7,287 nt of DNA from Hyphomicrobiales bacterium (lineage in GTDB: Bacteria; Pseudomonadota; Alphaproteobacteria; Rhizobiales; Beijerinckiaceae). The translations under genes were made by a program, and so were the position numbers. The DNA is taken from the NCBI GenBank assembly GCA_028290595.1, contig JAQGJO010000387.1:1-7287 (forward strand), read 5' to 3'. Positions 1 through 6,999 of the stretch are shown here, piece after piece. The first letter of the stretch is position 1, and each line of letters begins with the position of its first letter. The notes beneath the pieces are model-generated. The model did not search any database, had not been told where the DNA came from, and saw only the letters and a program-made list of their open reading frames with translations.

Positions 1-998
1 GCCTGCTGACCGCTTTAAGCCTGGGCTCTTTCGCGCAGGCCCAGGAAAAGCTGACGCCGGTCCGCCTCCGCCTCGACTGGGTCTGGCAGGCGCCGCAATC
101 CATCTTCACCATCGCCTATGAGCGCGGCTACTACCGCGAGGAGGGCTTGGATGTTTCGATCGACCGCGGCTATGGCGGGCTTGAGAACGCCGCCGCCATC
201 GCGGCGGGCAATTATGAATTTCTGTTCGGCGACATGTCGAGCATCATTCTCTTCAATCCCAAGAGCCCGGACCGCAAGCTGCTCAGCGTCTTCACCATCT
301 ACGACGCCTATCTGGGCGCGGTGATCACCCGCGCCGGCAACGGCATCACCAAACCGAAGGAACTCGAGGGCAAGACGATCGGCGCGCCGCTCACCACCGG
401 CGGCCGCACCATGTTCCCGGCCTTTGCCAAGGCCAACGGTGTCGATGCCAGCAAGATCAACTGGCAGACCATCAGCATTCAATTGCAGGACCAGCAGTTC
501 GCCCAGGGGCAGTTCGACGCGGTCGCCAGTTTCACGACCACCTCGCTGCTCAATCTGAAGCAGCTTGGCGTCCCGCGCGATAAACTGACGATCTTCAACT
601 TCGCCGATTATGGCGTCGGCCTCTATGGCAGTGGCATTGTCACCAGATTGGATTACGCGCAGAGCAATCCTGAAATCGTCAGAAAATTCGTAAAGGCAAC
701 CATGCGCGGCCTCAACGCCATGCTCGCCAACAAGGAAGAGGCCATGGCAAGCCTCAAGAAGCGCGATCCGCTGCTCGATGTCGGCATCGAAATGGACCGG
801 CTCAACCTGATGATCGAAATGACCTTGAAGCGTCCGAGCGTCGAGAAAAACGGCGTCGGCTATGTGGAAGTTGCCCGCGTGCAGGACAGCATCGACACCA
901 TCGCCAGCGTGATGGAAGTCTCGCCCCTGCCCAAGCCCGACGAAATCTACACGGACAAATTCATCCCCAGCCAGGCAGACCGCATGGCGAAATTCTGA
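1..998 (+). CDS. ABC transporter periplasmic substrate-binding protein, NMT1/SsuA/TauA class (5' partial)
   Basis: The reading frame is open from base 3 to the TGA at 996-998 (331 visible residues), so the true start lies upstream of the window. The first visible residues look like the end of a signal peptide, with a hydrophobic stretch and an AQA|QEK-like cleavage site near visible residues 11-14. The mature protein then opens with LRLDWVWQAP (22-31) and GYYREEGLDV (42-51). This arrangement is typical of NMT1/THI5-like receptors that serve ABC importers of sulfonates, nitrate, pyrimidine precursors or aromatic compounds. Later segments (ELEGKTIGAP, then a region with GQFDAVASF) match the second lobe of the same fold. 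The role inferred is ligand capture in the periplasm. Its ATPase and permease are not in the window and may lie upstream. The ligand cannot be told. It ends 19 bases before the FAD subunit gene, which suggests one operon. Internal TTG/ATG codons around 147 are not the start, because the conserved N-terminal motif lies before them. Confidence 0.9.
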   Translation, partial: LLTALSLGSFAQAQEKLTPVRLRLDWVWQAPQSIFTIAYERGYYREEGLDVSIDRGYGGLENAAAIAAGNYEFLFGDMSSIILFNPKSPDRKLLSVFTIYDAYLGAVITRAGNGITKPKELEGKTIGAPLTTGGRTMFPAFAKANGVDASKINWQTISIQLQDQQFAQGQFDAVASFTTTSLLNLKQLGVPRDKLTIFNFADYGVGLYGSGIVTRLDYAQSNPEIVRKFVKATMRGLNAMLANKEEAMASLKKRDPLLDVGIEMDRLNLMIEMTLKRPSVEKNGVGYVEVARVQDSIDTIASVMEVSPLPKPDEIYTDKFIPSQADRMAKF

Positions 999-1017
999 CG
1001 CAGAAGTTCAGATCATC

Positions 1018-1878
1018 GTGTTGACTGACGAGTATACGATCGCCGCCTCTCGCAAGCGAGTTGTCGGTTTCCGGCTTCATCGGCCCGAGACCATTGAAGA
1101 AACGTGCGACCTTCTCGCACGTTTGTCCGACTGTGCGATGGTCCACGCCGGCGGCATCGACGTCGCCAACCGGATGAAGCGGGGTGTTACGCAACCCCAT
1201 ATCATCGCTGTGCAGCAGGTGGCCGGTCTCCGCGACATCAGACTGAGCGAGACGGAGATCGAGATCGGCGCGGCAACGCGCCACTGGGATATCGAAACCG
1301 ATCCCACCTTGCGCCGCGTTCTCCCGGCGCTTTGCGACTATGTCGCCGGACTGGGCAATATCCGCATTCGCATGCAGGGCACCATCGGTGGCAATGTCAT
1401 GGCAGCCGAACCGGGATACGAAATGCTGGCGGTGCTGGCGGTCCTCGATGCAGTACTTGTCTTCCGGGATTGCACGACGCGGCGTGAGCGCAGGCTGACG
1501 ATTGATGAGTGGATCGAAATCCGCGGCACGACCGAAAGTCCCTTGCTGCTGACCTCGATCCGCATTCCTCGCAGGCCTTTTGCCCTCGCCTGGAACCGCC
1601 AGCTTCGCCCCGCCCTGTCGCTTGTCGCCGCCCTGCAACGCGACGAGACGGGGCATTTGCGTGGCCGTGCCGCGGTGACCGGGAGCGCGTCTGGTCCTCT
1701 GATTGCAGATCTTCCGTTCGCCATCGGTATTCCTGATTGCGCCCTCGTCGCTCATGCTTGGGCCGACAGGCTTCCGTCGACCGATCTTCCGCTTGGCCCG
1801 GATGCCGCCTATTGCAACGAGGTCATCCCCATCATGTGCCGCCGCCTTCTCCAGGCCATGTCGAAGGACTTGCCGTGA
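1018..1878 (+). CDS. Molybdenum hydroxylase FAD-binding (medium) subunit, CoxM/CutM/XdhB family
   Basis: This is the FAD subunit of a three-part molybdenum hydroxylase. It takes electrons from the [2Fe-2S] subunit and passes them to an external acceptor. The 286-residue length is normal for the family. The N-terminal FAD domain starts at the family's usual opening, FRLHRPETIEE (about 18-28). It carries a glycine loop AGGIDV (44-49, usually AGGTDL) and the FAD pyrophosphate motif TIGGN (122-126). The C-terminal CO-dehydrogenase flavoprotein domain covers about 185-280, with a typical last helix ending in a RRLLQAM segment. The start chosen is GTG at 1018. TTG at 1021 is equally possible, and only a weak AGAAG (1002-1006) lies upstream, so translation may depend on the preceding gene. 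Its TGA overlaps the ATG of the next gene by one base. The Thr-to-Ile change in the first FAD loop is unusual, but the rest of the domain looks intact. Confidence 0.9.
   Translation: MLTDEYTIAASRKRVVGFRLHRPETIEETCDLLARLSDCAMVHAGGIDVANRMKRGVTQPHIIAVQQVAGLRDIRLSETEIEIGAATRHWDIETDPTLRRVLPALCDYVAGLGNIRIRMQGTIGGNVMAAEPGYEMLAVLAVLDAVLVFRDCTTRRERRLTIDEWIEIRGTTESPLLLTSIRIPRRPFALAWNRQLRPALSLVAALQRDETGHLRGRAAVTGSASGPLIADLPFAIGIPDCALVAHAWADRLPSTDLPLGPDAAYCNEVIPIMCRRLLQAMSKDLP
1864..1868 (+). promoter_or_regulatory. Ribosome binding site of the [2Fe-2S] subunit gene
   Basis: AAGGA lies nine bases before the ATG at 1878, inside the last codons of the FAD subunit gene. It fixes the start of the small subunit at 1878 rather than at any earlier in-frame codon, which would give a protein with a non-family N-terminal extension. 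Confidence 0.65.
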
Positions 1879-2339
1879 TGGAAAGCCTGCGGATCAGTAT
1901 CAATCTCAATGGACAATCGGAGACGGCGGAGATCGCGCCGAACCTGATGCTGGTTGATTTCCTGCGCGAGCATCTTGGCCTTCAAGGCACAAAGCTCGCC
2001 TGCGACCAGGGCGCTTGCGGCGCCTGCACAGTTCTGATCGATGGTCGGCCGGTCACCTCCTGTCTCACCTTTGCCTTCGCGGTCGATGGCGCCGACATCC
2101 AGACCATCGAAGGCGTGTCTCTAGATAACGGCGCGCTCAGCCAGGTGCAGAATGCCTTGCACGACTGCGGCGTGCCGCAATGCGGCTTCTGCACGCCCGG
2201 CATGGTGATGATGATGGAGGGCTTTGCCAGGCAGACTCCACTACCGCCCGGCCAAACTCTTGAGACCTGGATGAACGCCAATCTCTGCCGCTGCTCGGGC
2301 TATCAGGGCTTTCGCCGCGCCTTGAGCCAGCTCACATGA
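1878..2339 (+). CDS. Molybdenum hydroxylase [2Fe-2S] (small) subunit, CoxS/CutS/XdhC-like ferredoxin family
   Basis: This electron-transfer subunit carries two [2Fe-2S] clusters between the molybdenum site and FAD. At 153 residues it has the family's usual size. The N-terminal plant-ferredoxin domain has C42, C47, C50 and C62 in the pattern ACDQGACGAC...TSC. The C-terminal helical [2Fe-2S] domain has C102 and C105 (QCGFCTPGM) and C137 and C139 (NLCRCSGY). All eight cluster ligands are therefore present, and the gene should be functional. The ATG at 1878 shares its first base with the stop codon of the FAD gene, and its own TGA (2337-2339) overlaps the ATG of the large-subunit gene in an ATGA arrangement. 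This points to coupled translation and matched subunit amounts. Such proteins are normally folded with their cofactors in the cytoplasm, and I see no Tat or Sec signal here. The family assignment is essentially certain. Confidence 0.97.
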   Translation: MESLRISINLNGQSETAEIAPNLMLVDFLREHLGLQGTKLACDQGACGACTVLIDGRPVTSCLTFAFAVDGADIQTIEGVSLDNGALSQVQNALHDCGVPQCGFCTPGMVMMMEGFARQTPLPPGQTLETWMNANLCRCSGYQGFRRALSQLT

Positions 2340-4642
2340 CGGCGCTGCCAAACACGCTTGCGCATGTCGGGCGCAGCATTGCCGACGTCAATGGCCACGA
2401 CAAGCTCACCGGCGCGGCACGCTATGCCAGCGATTTCAGCCTCGCCGGCATGCTGCACGCGAAGATTCTGCGCAGCCCGCATCCGCATGCGCGGATCATA
2501 TCCATCGATGCCTCGCAGGCCCTGGCCATGCCCGGCGTCGTCGGCGTGGTCACCGGCGAAGATCTGGCCGGCCTCGACCACACCTACGGCATGTTCATCC
2601 GCGATCAGCCCGTGATCGCCTATACCAAGGCGCGGTACGTCGGCGAACCGGTTGCCGCCATTACTGCCGAGACCGAAGAACTCGCCTATCAGGCACTTTC
2701 CGCTATCCGCGTTGAATATGACGTCCTGCCAGCGATTACGTGCATTGCCGATGCCCTAACGGAGAACGCCCCGCCGCTGTTCGACGGCAAACTGCATCCT
2801 TCCACACTCCAGCCGCCGCCGATCTGCAGTTCCTGGATCCAGGAACCGGCGCCCAACGTTCTCTTCGATTTCAGCTACAGCTTCGGCAACATCGAAGATT
2901 TATTCGCGGGCTGCGCCCATATATCCGAAGACCGCTTCAGCCTCGGCCGGCAAAGCCATGCGGCCCTCGAGCCGCATGTGGCGATCGCTTTGGCGGACCG
3001 CGACCACGTTGAAGTCTGGTCCAACAATCAGGATCCCTTCCTGCTGCGTGAGGATATCGCCCGCATCTTCGGTCTTAACTCCGAAAATGTCCGCTTTCAT
3101 GCCGGCCTGGTCGGCGGCGGCTTCGGCTCCAAAAGCTACTGCAAGATCGAACCCATTGCCGTCCTGCTGGCGCGAAAAACCGGCCGCCCCGTCCGTCTCG
3201 CTTTGACCATGGCCGAGAGCATGATGACGGTCTGCGACCATCCCGCTGAAATCACATTGCGCACCGGCGTCAGCGCAACCGGCGAGACCATCGTCCGCGA
3301 TGCCGTCGTCGAGCTCGATGGTGGCGCCTATGCCGATGCCAGCCCCTCCGTCGCTATGCGCATGGGAACGCGCTTCAACGGCCCCTACAAATGGAAAGGC
3401 GTTCGTGCGCGCGTGCGCGTCATCCGCACGACGAGCATCCCTTCCGGATCGTTTCGCGGCTTCGGCATGGGGCATGTGACCTGGGCCTGCGAATCCCAGA
3501 TGGATATGATCGCCGGCCGGATCGGCCTGCGCCCAGAGCAGCTCCGCGCACAGAACTTTCTCGAACTCGGCAACTCCGGCGCGCCCGGCGAACGCATTCT
3601 CGACTGCGATCTGGCGGAAGGTTTCAACGTCGTCCGCAAGCGAGTTGCCGATAAGGTCTCCGGCACGAATGCGAAGCGCGGGATAGGCTTCGCCGTGGCC
3701 TGCAAAGGCGGCGGCAGTTCCCATCGCGCCGACGCGCGCGTCGAAATTCACTCCTCCGGCGGCGTCACTTTGGCGGCAGGCGTCACCGAAATCGGCCAGA
3801 ACACCAGAACCATTCTGACCCAGATCGCGGCCGAAGTGCTGGGTGTGGATCCTACCCGGATCAAGGTCGTCAACATCGACACCGATTCGACCCCTTTCGA
3901 TTCTGGTACGCACGCAAGCAATGGTGCGACGGTTGCAGGTCTCGCCATCCGGGACGCCGCAACCAAGGCCGCCGCCGAAGTCCTGCTGTTTGCCGCCGGC
4001 CGGTTGAAATGCGGCGTCGAAGAACTGTCGTTCCGGCAGATGCGGATCATGCGTGGATCTTCCAGCTATCTGCTGAGCGATCTCATCGATCCCAAGTTGA
4101 AAGATCATCCGCCCTTCTCGGGCGCTGCGTCGATCCAGACCCCTGGTGGCGCGCTCTTCTGGATGCCGATCTGGACAGCGGCCGAAGTCGAAGTGGACGA
4201 AGAGACCGGCATCATCAAGCTCACGCGTTTGATCAACGCCGCCGATGTTGGAAGAGCCATCAATCCGCAGCGCTGCGTCAGCCAGATCGAAGGCGCAGCC
4301 GCACAGGGGCTGGGACAGGCCTTGTTCGAGGATATCGCCTATAGGGGCGGCCAGCCGCTGACGGCAACGCCGCTGACCTACCGCATGCCGCGCCTCGCCG
4401 ACATTCCGGCCGACTTCGAAACCATCATCCTCGAGCAGGGACGCGGCCCCGGCCCGTTCGGCGCCAAGGGCATCGGCGAAAGCGGCAATCTGACGATTCC
4501 CGCAGCCATCGCCAACGCCATCGCCGATGCTGTTGGAGCCAGGGTGACAGAATTGCCGATGACGCCGGATCGAATTCTGCGGGCGATACGAAAGACAGAG
4601 GCGGCGACGCAGGCAGTCCCCACCAATTTATCTCCAGCTTGA
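2336..4642 (+). CDS. Molybdenum hydroxylase molybdopterin-binding (large) subunit, xanthine dehydrogenase/aldehyde oxidase family
   Basis: This is the catalytic subunit of the Mo hydroxylase. Enzymes of this family use a Mo-pterin cofactor to insert a water-derived oxygen into an aldehyde, N-heterocycle or similar C-H bond. The 768 residues match the usual length. The N-terminal a/b hammerhead domain (about 11-130) opens with VGRSIADVNGHDKLTGAARY. The Mo-binding part includes HAALEPH, a WSNNQ segment with Q232, GGGFGSK (260-266), SFRGFG (372-377), an EIGQNTRTILTQ cofactor segment, DVGRAINPQ, and GAKGIGE (709-715) with the predicted catalytic base E715. The loop SGSFRGFG has no Cys where CO dehydrogenase has its AYRCSFR loop, so it is not a form I CO dehydrogenase. 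The residues after FRGFG are MGH (378-380), where many relatives have a Pro-Gln pair. There is no signal peptide. The ATG overlaps the small-subunit stop by four bases. The substrate is unknown; an aldehyde or an aromatic heterocycle is plausible. Confidence 0.95.
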   Translation: MTALPNTLAHVGRSIADVNGHDKLTGAARYASDFSLAGMLHAKILRSPHPHARIISIDASQALAMPGVVGVVTGEDLAGLDHTYGMFIRDQPVIAYTKARYVGEPVAAITAETEELAYQALSAIRVEYDVLPAITCIADALTENAPPLFDGKLHPSTLQPPPICSSWIQEPAPNVLFDFSYSFGNIEDLFAGCAHISEDRFSLGRQSHAALEPHVAIALADRDHVEVWSNNQDPFLLREDIARIFGLNSENVRFHAGLVGGGFGSKSYCKIEPIAVLLARKTGRPVRLALTMAESMMTVCDHPAEITLRTGVSATGETIVRDAVVELDGGAYADASPSVAMRMGTRFNGPYKWKGVRARVRVIRTTSIPSGSFRGFGMGHVTWACESQMDMIAGRIGLRPEQLRAQNFLELGNSGAPGERILDCDLAEGFNVVRKRVADKVSGTNAKRGIGFAVACKGGGSSHRADARVEIHSSGGVTLAAGVTEIGQNTRTILTQIAAEVLGVDPTRIKVVNIDTDSTPFDSGTHASNGATVAGLAIRDAATKAAAEVLLFAAGRLKCGVEELSFRQMRIMRGSSSYLLSDLIDPKLKDHPPFSGAASIQTPGGALFWMPIWTAAEVEVDEETGIIKLTRLINAADVGRAINPQRCVSQIEGAAAQGLGQALFEDIAYRGGQPLTATPLTYRMPRLADIPADFETIILEQGRGPGPFGAKGIGESGNLTIPAAIANAIADAVGARVTELPMTPDRILRAIRKTEAATQAVPTNLSPA

Positions 4643-4728
4643 CCTGAACAAATAGATTTCTGAATCTGATGCTATTGCGTTAGCTTGTGAAACTTGCCGA
4701 AGAGCAAGACCATCACGGGACGAAACGC
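4643..4728. other. Intergenic gap with AT-rich core and short inverted repeat
   Basis: This is the longest plus-strand gap in the window and is visibly richer in A/T than its surroundings from about 4645 to 4690. It holds a perfect 5-base inverted repeat, AGATT (4654-4658) and AATCT (4663-4667), around a TCTG spacer. A TTGACC box at 4639-4644 resembles a -35 element, but no good -10 hexamer sits 16-18 bases downstream, so no promoter is claimed. There is no stem plus T-run that would be a terminator. The gap may mark a break between the hydroxylase operon and the following two genes, or be a weak operator; this is inference. Confidence 0.3.
4717..4720 (+). promoter_or_regulatory. Ribosome binding site favouring the ATG at 4729
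   Basis: GGGA is followed by eight bases and then ATG at 4729. No comparable site precedes the alternative GTG at 4687, which would also add 14 charged residues (MKLAEEQDHHGTKR) before the signal peptide. The site therefore supports the shorter protein. Confidence 0.5.
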
Positions 4729-5781
4729 ATGACGCTGGGTATAAACAGGCTGCGCAGATTAGCTGCGCTGTCATTGATAGTGATCGGCACATTCGCCGTA
4801 TCGACCGCTGCCCCTGCCGGTGAGATCGATGACTTCTATCGCGGCAAAACCCTCACCATGGTGGTCGGCTATCCGCCCGGCGGCAGCTACGACCTGTACG
4901 CCCGCATGATCGCACGATATCTCGGGAATCACATTCCCGGACAACCCAAATTAATCGTCCAGAATATGCCGGGCGCCGGCAGCCTGCTTGCCGCCAACCA
5001 CATCGCCAATGTGGCGCCGCAAGACGGCACTTTCATTGGCGCGGTCTCCGCCACGACGCCGTTCACACCGCTGCTGGAACCGAACGCAGCCCGCTTCGAC
5101 GCCGCGAAGATAAACTGGATGCCGTCTCCGGCAAGCTTCATCGTCGTGACTTTGGTCTGGCACTCTTCACCGGCAAAGACATTCGCGGACCTGAAGTCCA
5201 ATGAAGTCTTGATGGCGACATTGAACCCAAGTTCAACGCCGAGTTTCCTTGCCACCATCCTCAACGAAGTCCTGAAGACGAAGATCAAGCTGGTATATGG
5301 CTATACCAGCATGGCGCAATCGCTGCTCGCCATGGAGCGCGGCGAGGCCGAAGGCTATCCCAGCGTCCCAATCGACAGCCTCCGCCGCAGCTATCCGCAA
5401 TTGCTGGCCGAGAAGAAGGTCCGCCTTCTGTTGCAGCTTGGCGGCGCACCCAGTCCGGATTTTCCAGACGTCCCGTTTGTTCTGGATCAGGCCGAGTCCC
5501 AAGAAGACCGGCAGTTGCTTGACATGTCCCTTGCCTCGCTCAAGATCGGCTATCCCTATCTCATTGGGCCAAATGTCCCCAAGGCACGCGTGGCAGCTCT
5601 GCGAAAAGCGATGATGGACACGTTTGCGGATCCGGAGTTCAAGGCCGATGCCGCCAAACAGACACTGGATGTCGCCCCGGTCACCGGAGATGAAGTCCAG
5701 AGAATCATCGAGGACGTCTACAATTCACCTCCGGCGCTGCGGGATCGCTTGCGCGCCATATACCTCAAACAAGCACAGTAA
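4729..5781 (+). CDS. Tripartite tricarboxylate transporter (TctC/Bug-type) periplasmic receptor
   Basis: A secreted solute receptor of the TctC/Bug class, 350 residues from the chosen ATG. It starts with a clear Sec signal peptide: Arg at 7, 9 and 10, a hydrophobic core at about 12-26 and an AAPA|GE-like cleavage site near residue 30. The mature part follows the family layout, with FYRGKTLTMVVGYPPGGSYDLYAR (36-59), which holds the ligand-loop glycines and D55, then IVQNMPGAGS (76-85). The C-terminal region ends in the usual helix rich in Leu and Arg. Known members bind carboxylates or aromatic acids and feed them to a TctA/TctB membrane pair, but many genomes have large numbers of such receptors without neighbouring TctAB, as is the case here. 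It is followed after 32 bases by the LLM oxidoreductase gene and is probably transcribed with it. The ligand is unknown. An extended GTG start at 4687 cannot be fully excluded. Confidence 0.88.
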   Translation: MTLGINRLRRLAALSLIVIGTFAVSTAAPAGEIDDFYRGKTLTMVVGYPPGGSYDLYARMIARYLGNHIPGQPKLIVQNMPGAGSLLAANHIANVAPQDGTFIGAVSATTPFTPLLEPNAARFDAAKINWMPSPASFIVVTLVWHSSPAKTFADLKSNEVLMATLNPSSTPSFLATILNEVLKTKIKLVYGYTSMAQSLLAMERGEAEGYPSVPIDSLRRSYPQLLAEKKVRLLLQLGGAPSPDFPDVPFVLDQAESQEDRQLLDMSLASLKIGYPYLIGPNVPKARVAALRKAMMDTFADPEFKADAAKQTLDVAPVTGDEVQRIIEDVYNSPPALRDRLRAIYLKQAQ

Positions 5782-5799
5782 AGCAGAAACAAAAAAATT

Positions 5800-5804
5800 G
5801 GGAG
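5800..5804 (+). promoter_or_regulatory. Ribosome binding site of the LLM oxidoreductase gene
   Basis: GGGAG lies nine bases before the ATG at 5814, just after a run of seven A residues (5791-5797). This is the strongest ribosome binding site in the window and settles the start of the gene. Confidence 0.7.
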
Positions 5805-5813
5805 AATACGCAC

Positions 5814-6992
5814 ATGCAGGCCTGGCACTTTACGGAAATGCCCTATCCCGATCTTCCGCCCCTCGACACGCTTTCAACCATGCGGGTCTCGCTGCCCAGC
5901 AAACATTACGATCCAAGAATCGGCGCCGACCTCTACAATCGGTATCTCGACGAATATCTGATCGCTGCCGATCTCGGATTGAACATGATGGTCAACGAGC
6001 ATCATCAGGCCTCGACCTGTATCGACGTCGCAGCTCCCCTGTCGGCCGCCATCCTGGCCCGGCAGACGACCAAGGGCCGTATCTGCATCCTGGGCAATCC
6101 GATCGCCAACCGCGGCGACCCGATCCGCATCGCCGAGGAAATGGCGATGGTCGACTGCATATCGCGCGGCCGGCTCGAAGTCGGCTTCGTCCGCGGCGTC
6201 CCCTTTGAAATCTTTCCCGCAAACACCAACCCCACGCAGACGGGCGAACGCCTTTGGGAAGGCATTGATCTTGTCTGCAAGGCCTGGACGACGACCGACG
6301 GACCATTCAACTTTGAGGGCAAGTTCACGCACAGGCGCGCCATCAACCTGTGGCCGCGGCCCTATCAGATACCGCATCCGCCGATCTGGACGACAGGATC
6401 GAGCGATCTTGAAAACATCAAGCGTACGGCGGCGCGCGGATTTGTGTTTGCGACATTCCTTCAACCTCACACCAAGGTGAAGTGGATGTTCGACGCCTAT
6501 CGCAGCACCTATCTCGACACGGGGCTACCGGGCGGCGGCGGTACGGCCTATATGCCGCTCATCTACACCGGCGACACGCAGGAAGACGCCGAACGGGGCG
6601 CGCGTGAATTGGCGTGGTTCTTCGGCGCCAAATCCGAACCCCAGCACGTCAATCCTCCGGGCTATGCGCCGATCGAACTCAACGTGAAAGCCCTACGGGG
6701 AGAGTTTGCCGGGCGTACGGCCGCCATGCGCAAGAAATCCCTCGAGGAGCTGAAGGACGAAGGCGTCCTGATCTACGGAACGCCTGACGACGTGGCAAAG
6801 CAGATCAAGCGTCTCTACGATCTTGCCGGCGGGTTTGATCATCTATTGGCGATGCAACAGGCCGGACATCTGAGCCACAAGCGCACCGTCGACAGCATGA
6901 CACTGTTTGCTCGGGAGGTTTATCCCCAGATCAAGCATCTTGCGCGAACGCAGCCACTCAATGCAAAAGTCACCGCGGAGATAGCATCGTGA
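5814..6992 (+). CDS. LLM class flavin-dependent oxidoreductase (luciferase-like monooxygenase)
   Basis: A 392-residue luciferase-like (TIM-barrel) flavoprotein. Members use reduced FMN, usually supplied by a separate flavin reductase, and O2 to oxidise small organic substrates; some use F420 instead. Visible marks are NEHH (61-64) in the active-site strand, GNPIANRGDP (94-103), then RIAEEMAMVDCISRGRLEVGFVRG (105-128), which matches the family's AEE...D..S.GR...G.G block, and WPRPYQIPHPPIWTTGSS (180-197) before a barrel strand. The C-terminal part carries YGTPDDVAKQIKRL and the GGFDHLLAMQQAGH stretch, typical of the last barrel turns. There is no signal peptide, so it is cytoplasmic. It lies 32 bases after the TctC-like receptor, and no flavin reductase is encoded in the window. 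Oxygenation of the product of the Mo hydroxylase, or of an imported substrate, is plausible but inferred. The TGA faces a convergent gene 7 bases away. Confidence 0.93.
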   Translation: MQAWHFTEMPYPDLPPLDTLSTMRVSLPSKHYDPRIGADLYNRYLDEYLIAADLGLNMMVNEHHQASTCIDVAAPLSAAILARQTTKGRICILGNPIANRGDPIRIAEEMAMVDCISRGRLEVGFVRGVPFEIFPANTNPTQTGERLWEGIDLVCKAWTTTDGPFNFEGKFTHRRAINLWPRPYQIPHPPIWTTGSSDLENIKRTAARGFVFATFLQPHTKVKWMFDAYRSTYLDTGLPGGGGTAYMPLIYTGDTQEDAERGARELAWFFGAKSEPQHVNPPGYAPIELNVKALRGEFAGRTAAMRKKSLEELKDEGVLIYGTPDDVAKQIKRLYDLAGGFDHLLAMQQAGHLSHKRTVDSMTLFAREVYPQIKHLARTQPLNAKVTAEIAS

Positions 6993-6999
6993 TCCGGCC

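Noticed and set aside
1051..1063. A 13-base sequence (CGCAAGCGAGTTG) that recurs at 3635-3647
   Set aside because: Both copies lie in coding sequence in the same codon phase (Arg-Lys-Arg-Val) within unrelated domains, with no flanking similarity. This is chance.
961..1755. A 264-codon open frame on the minus strand opposite the FAD subunit gene
   Set aside because: It mirrors a well-supported gene, its translation resembles no family, and it is explained by codon bias.
1737..1877. An N-terminal extension of the [2Fe-2S] subunit in the same frame
   Set aside because: The extension lies inside the FAD gene, is rich in Arg/Pro/Ser and precedes the normal family N-terminus. AAGGA at 1864-1868 supports the ATG at 1878.
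2900..4108. A 402-codon open frame on the minus strand inside the molybdopterin subunit gene
   Set aside because: The plus-strand gene in the same place carries a full set of family motifs. The antisense frame has low-complexity Gly/Ala/Asp-rich composition and no recognisable domain, as expected from G/C-rich third positions.
2336..4642. Aerobic CO dehydrogenase (CoxL), suggested by the M-S-L gene order
   Set aside because: The active-site loop reads SGSFRGFG and lacks the Cys-containing AYRCSFR signature of form I CoxL. It also differs from the AYRGAGR loop of form II.
4687..4728. GTG start at 4687 for the TctC-like receptor
   Set aside because: It would place 14 mostly charged residues before a textbook signal peptide. 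The ATG at 4729 has a better spaced ribosome binding site.
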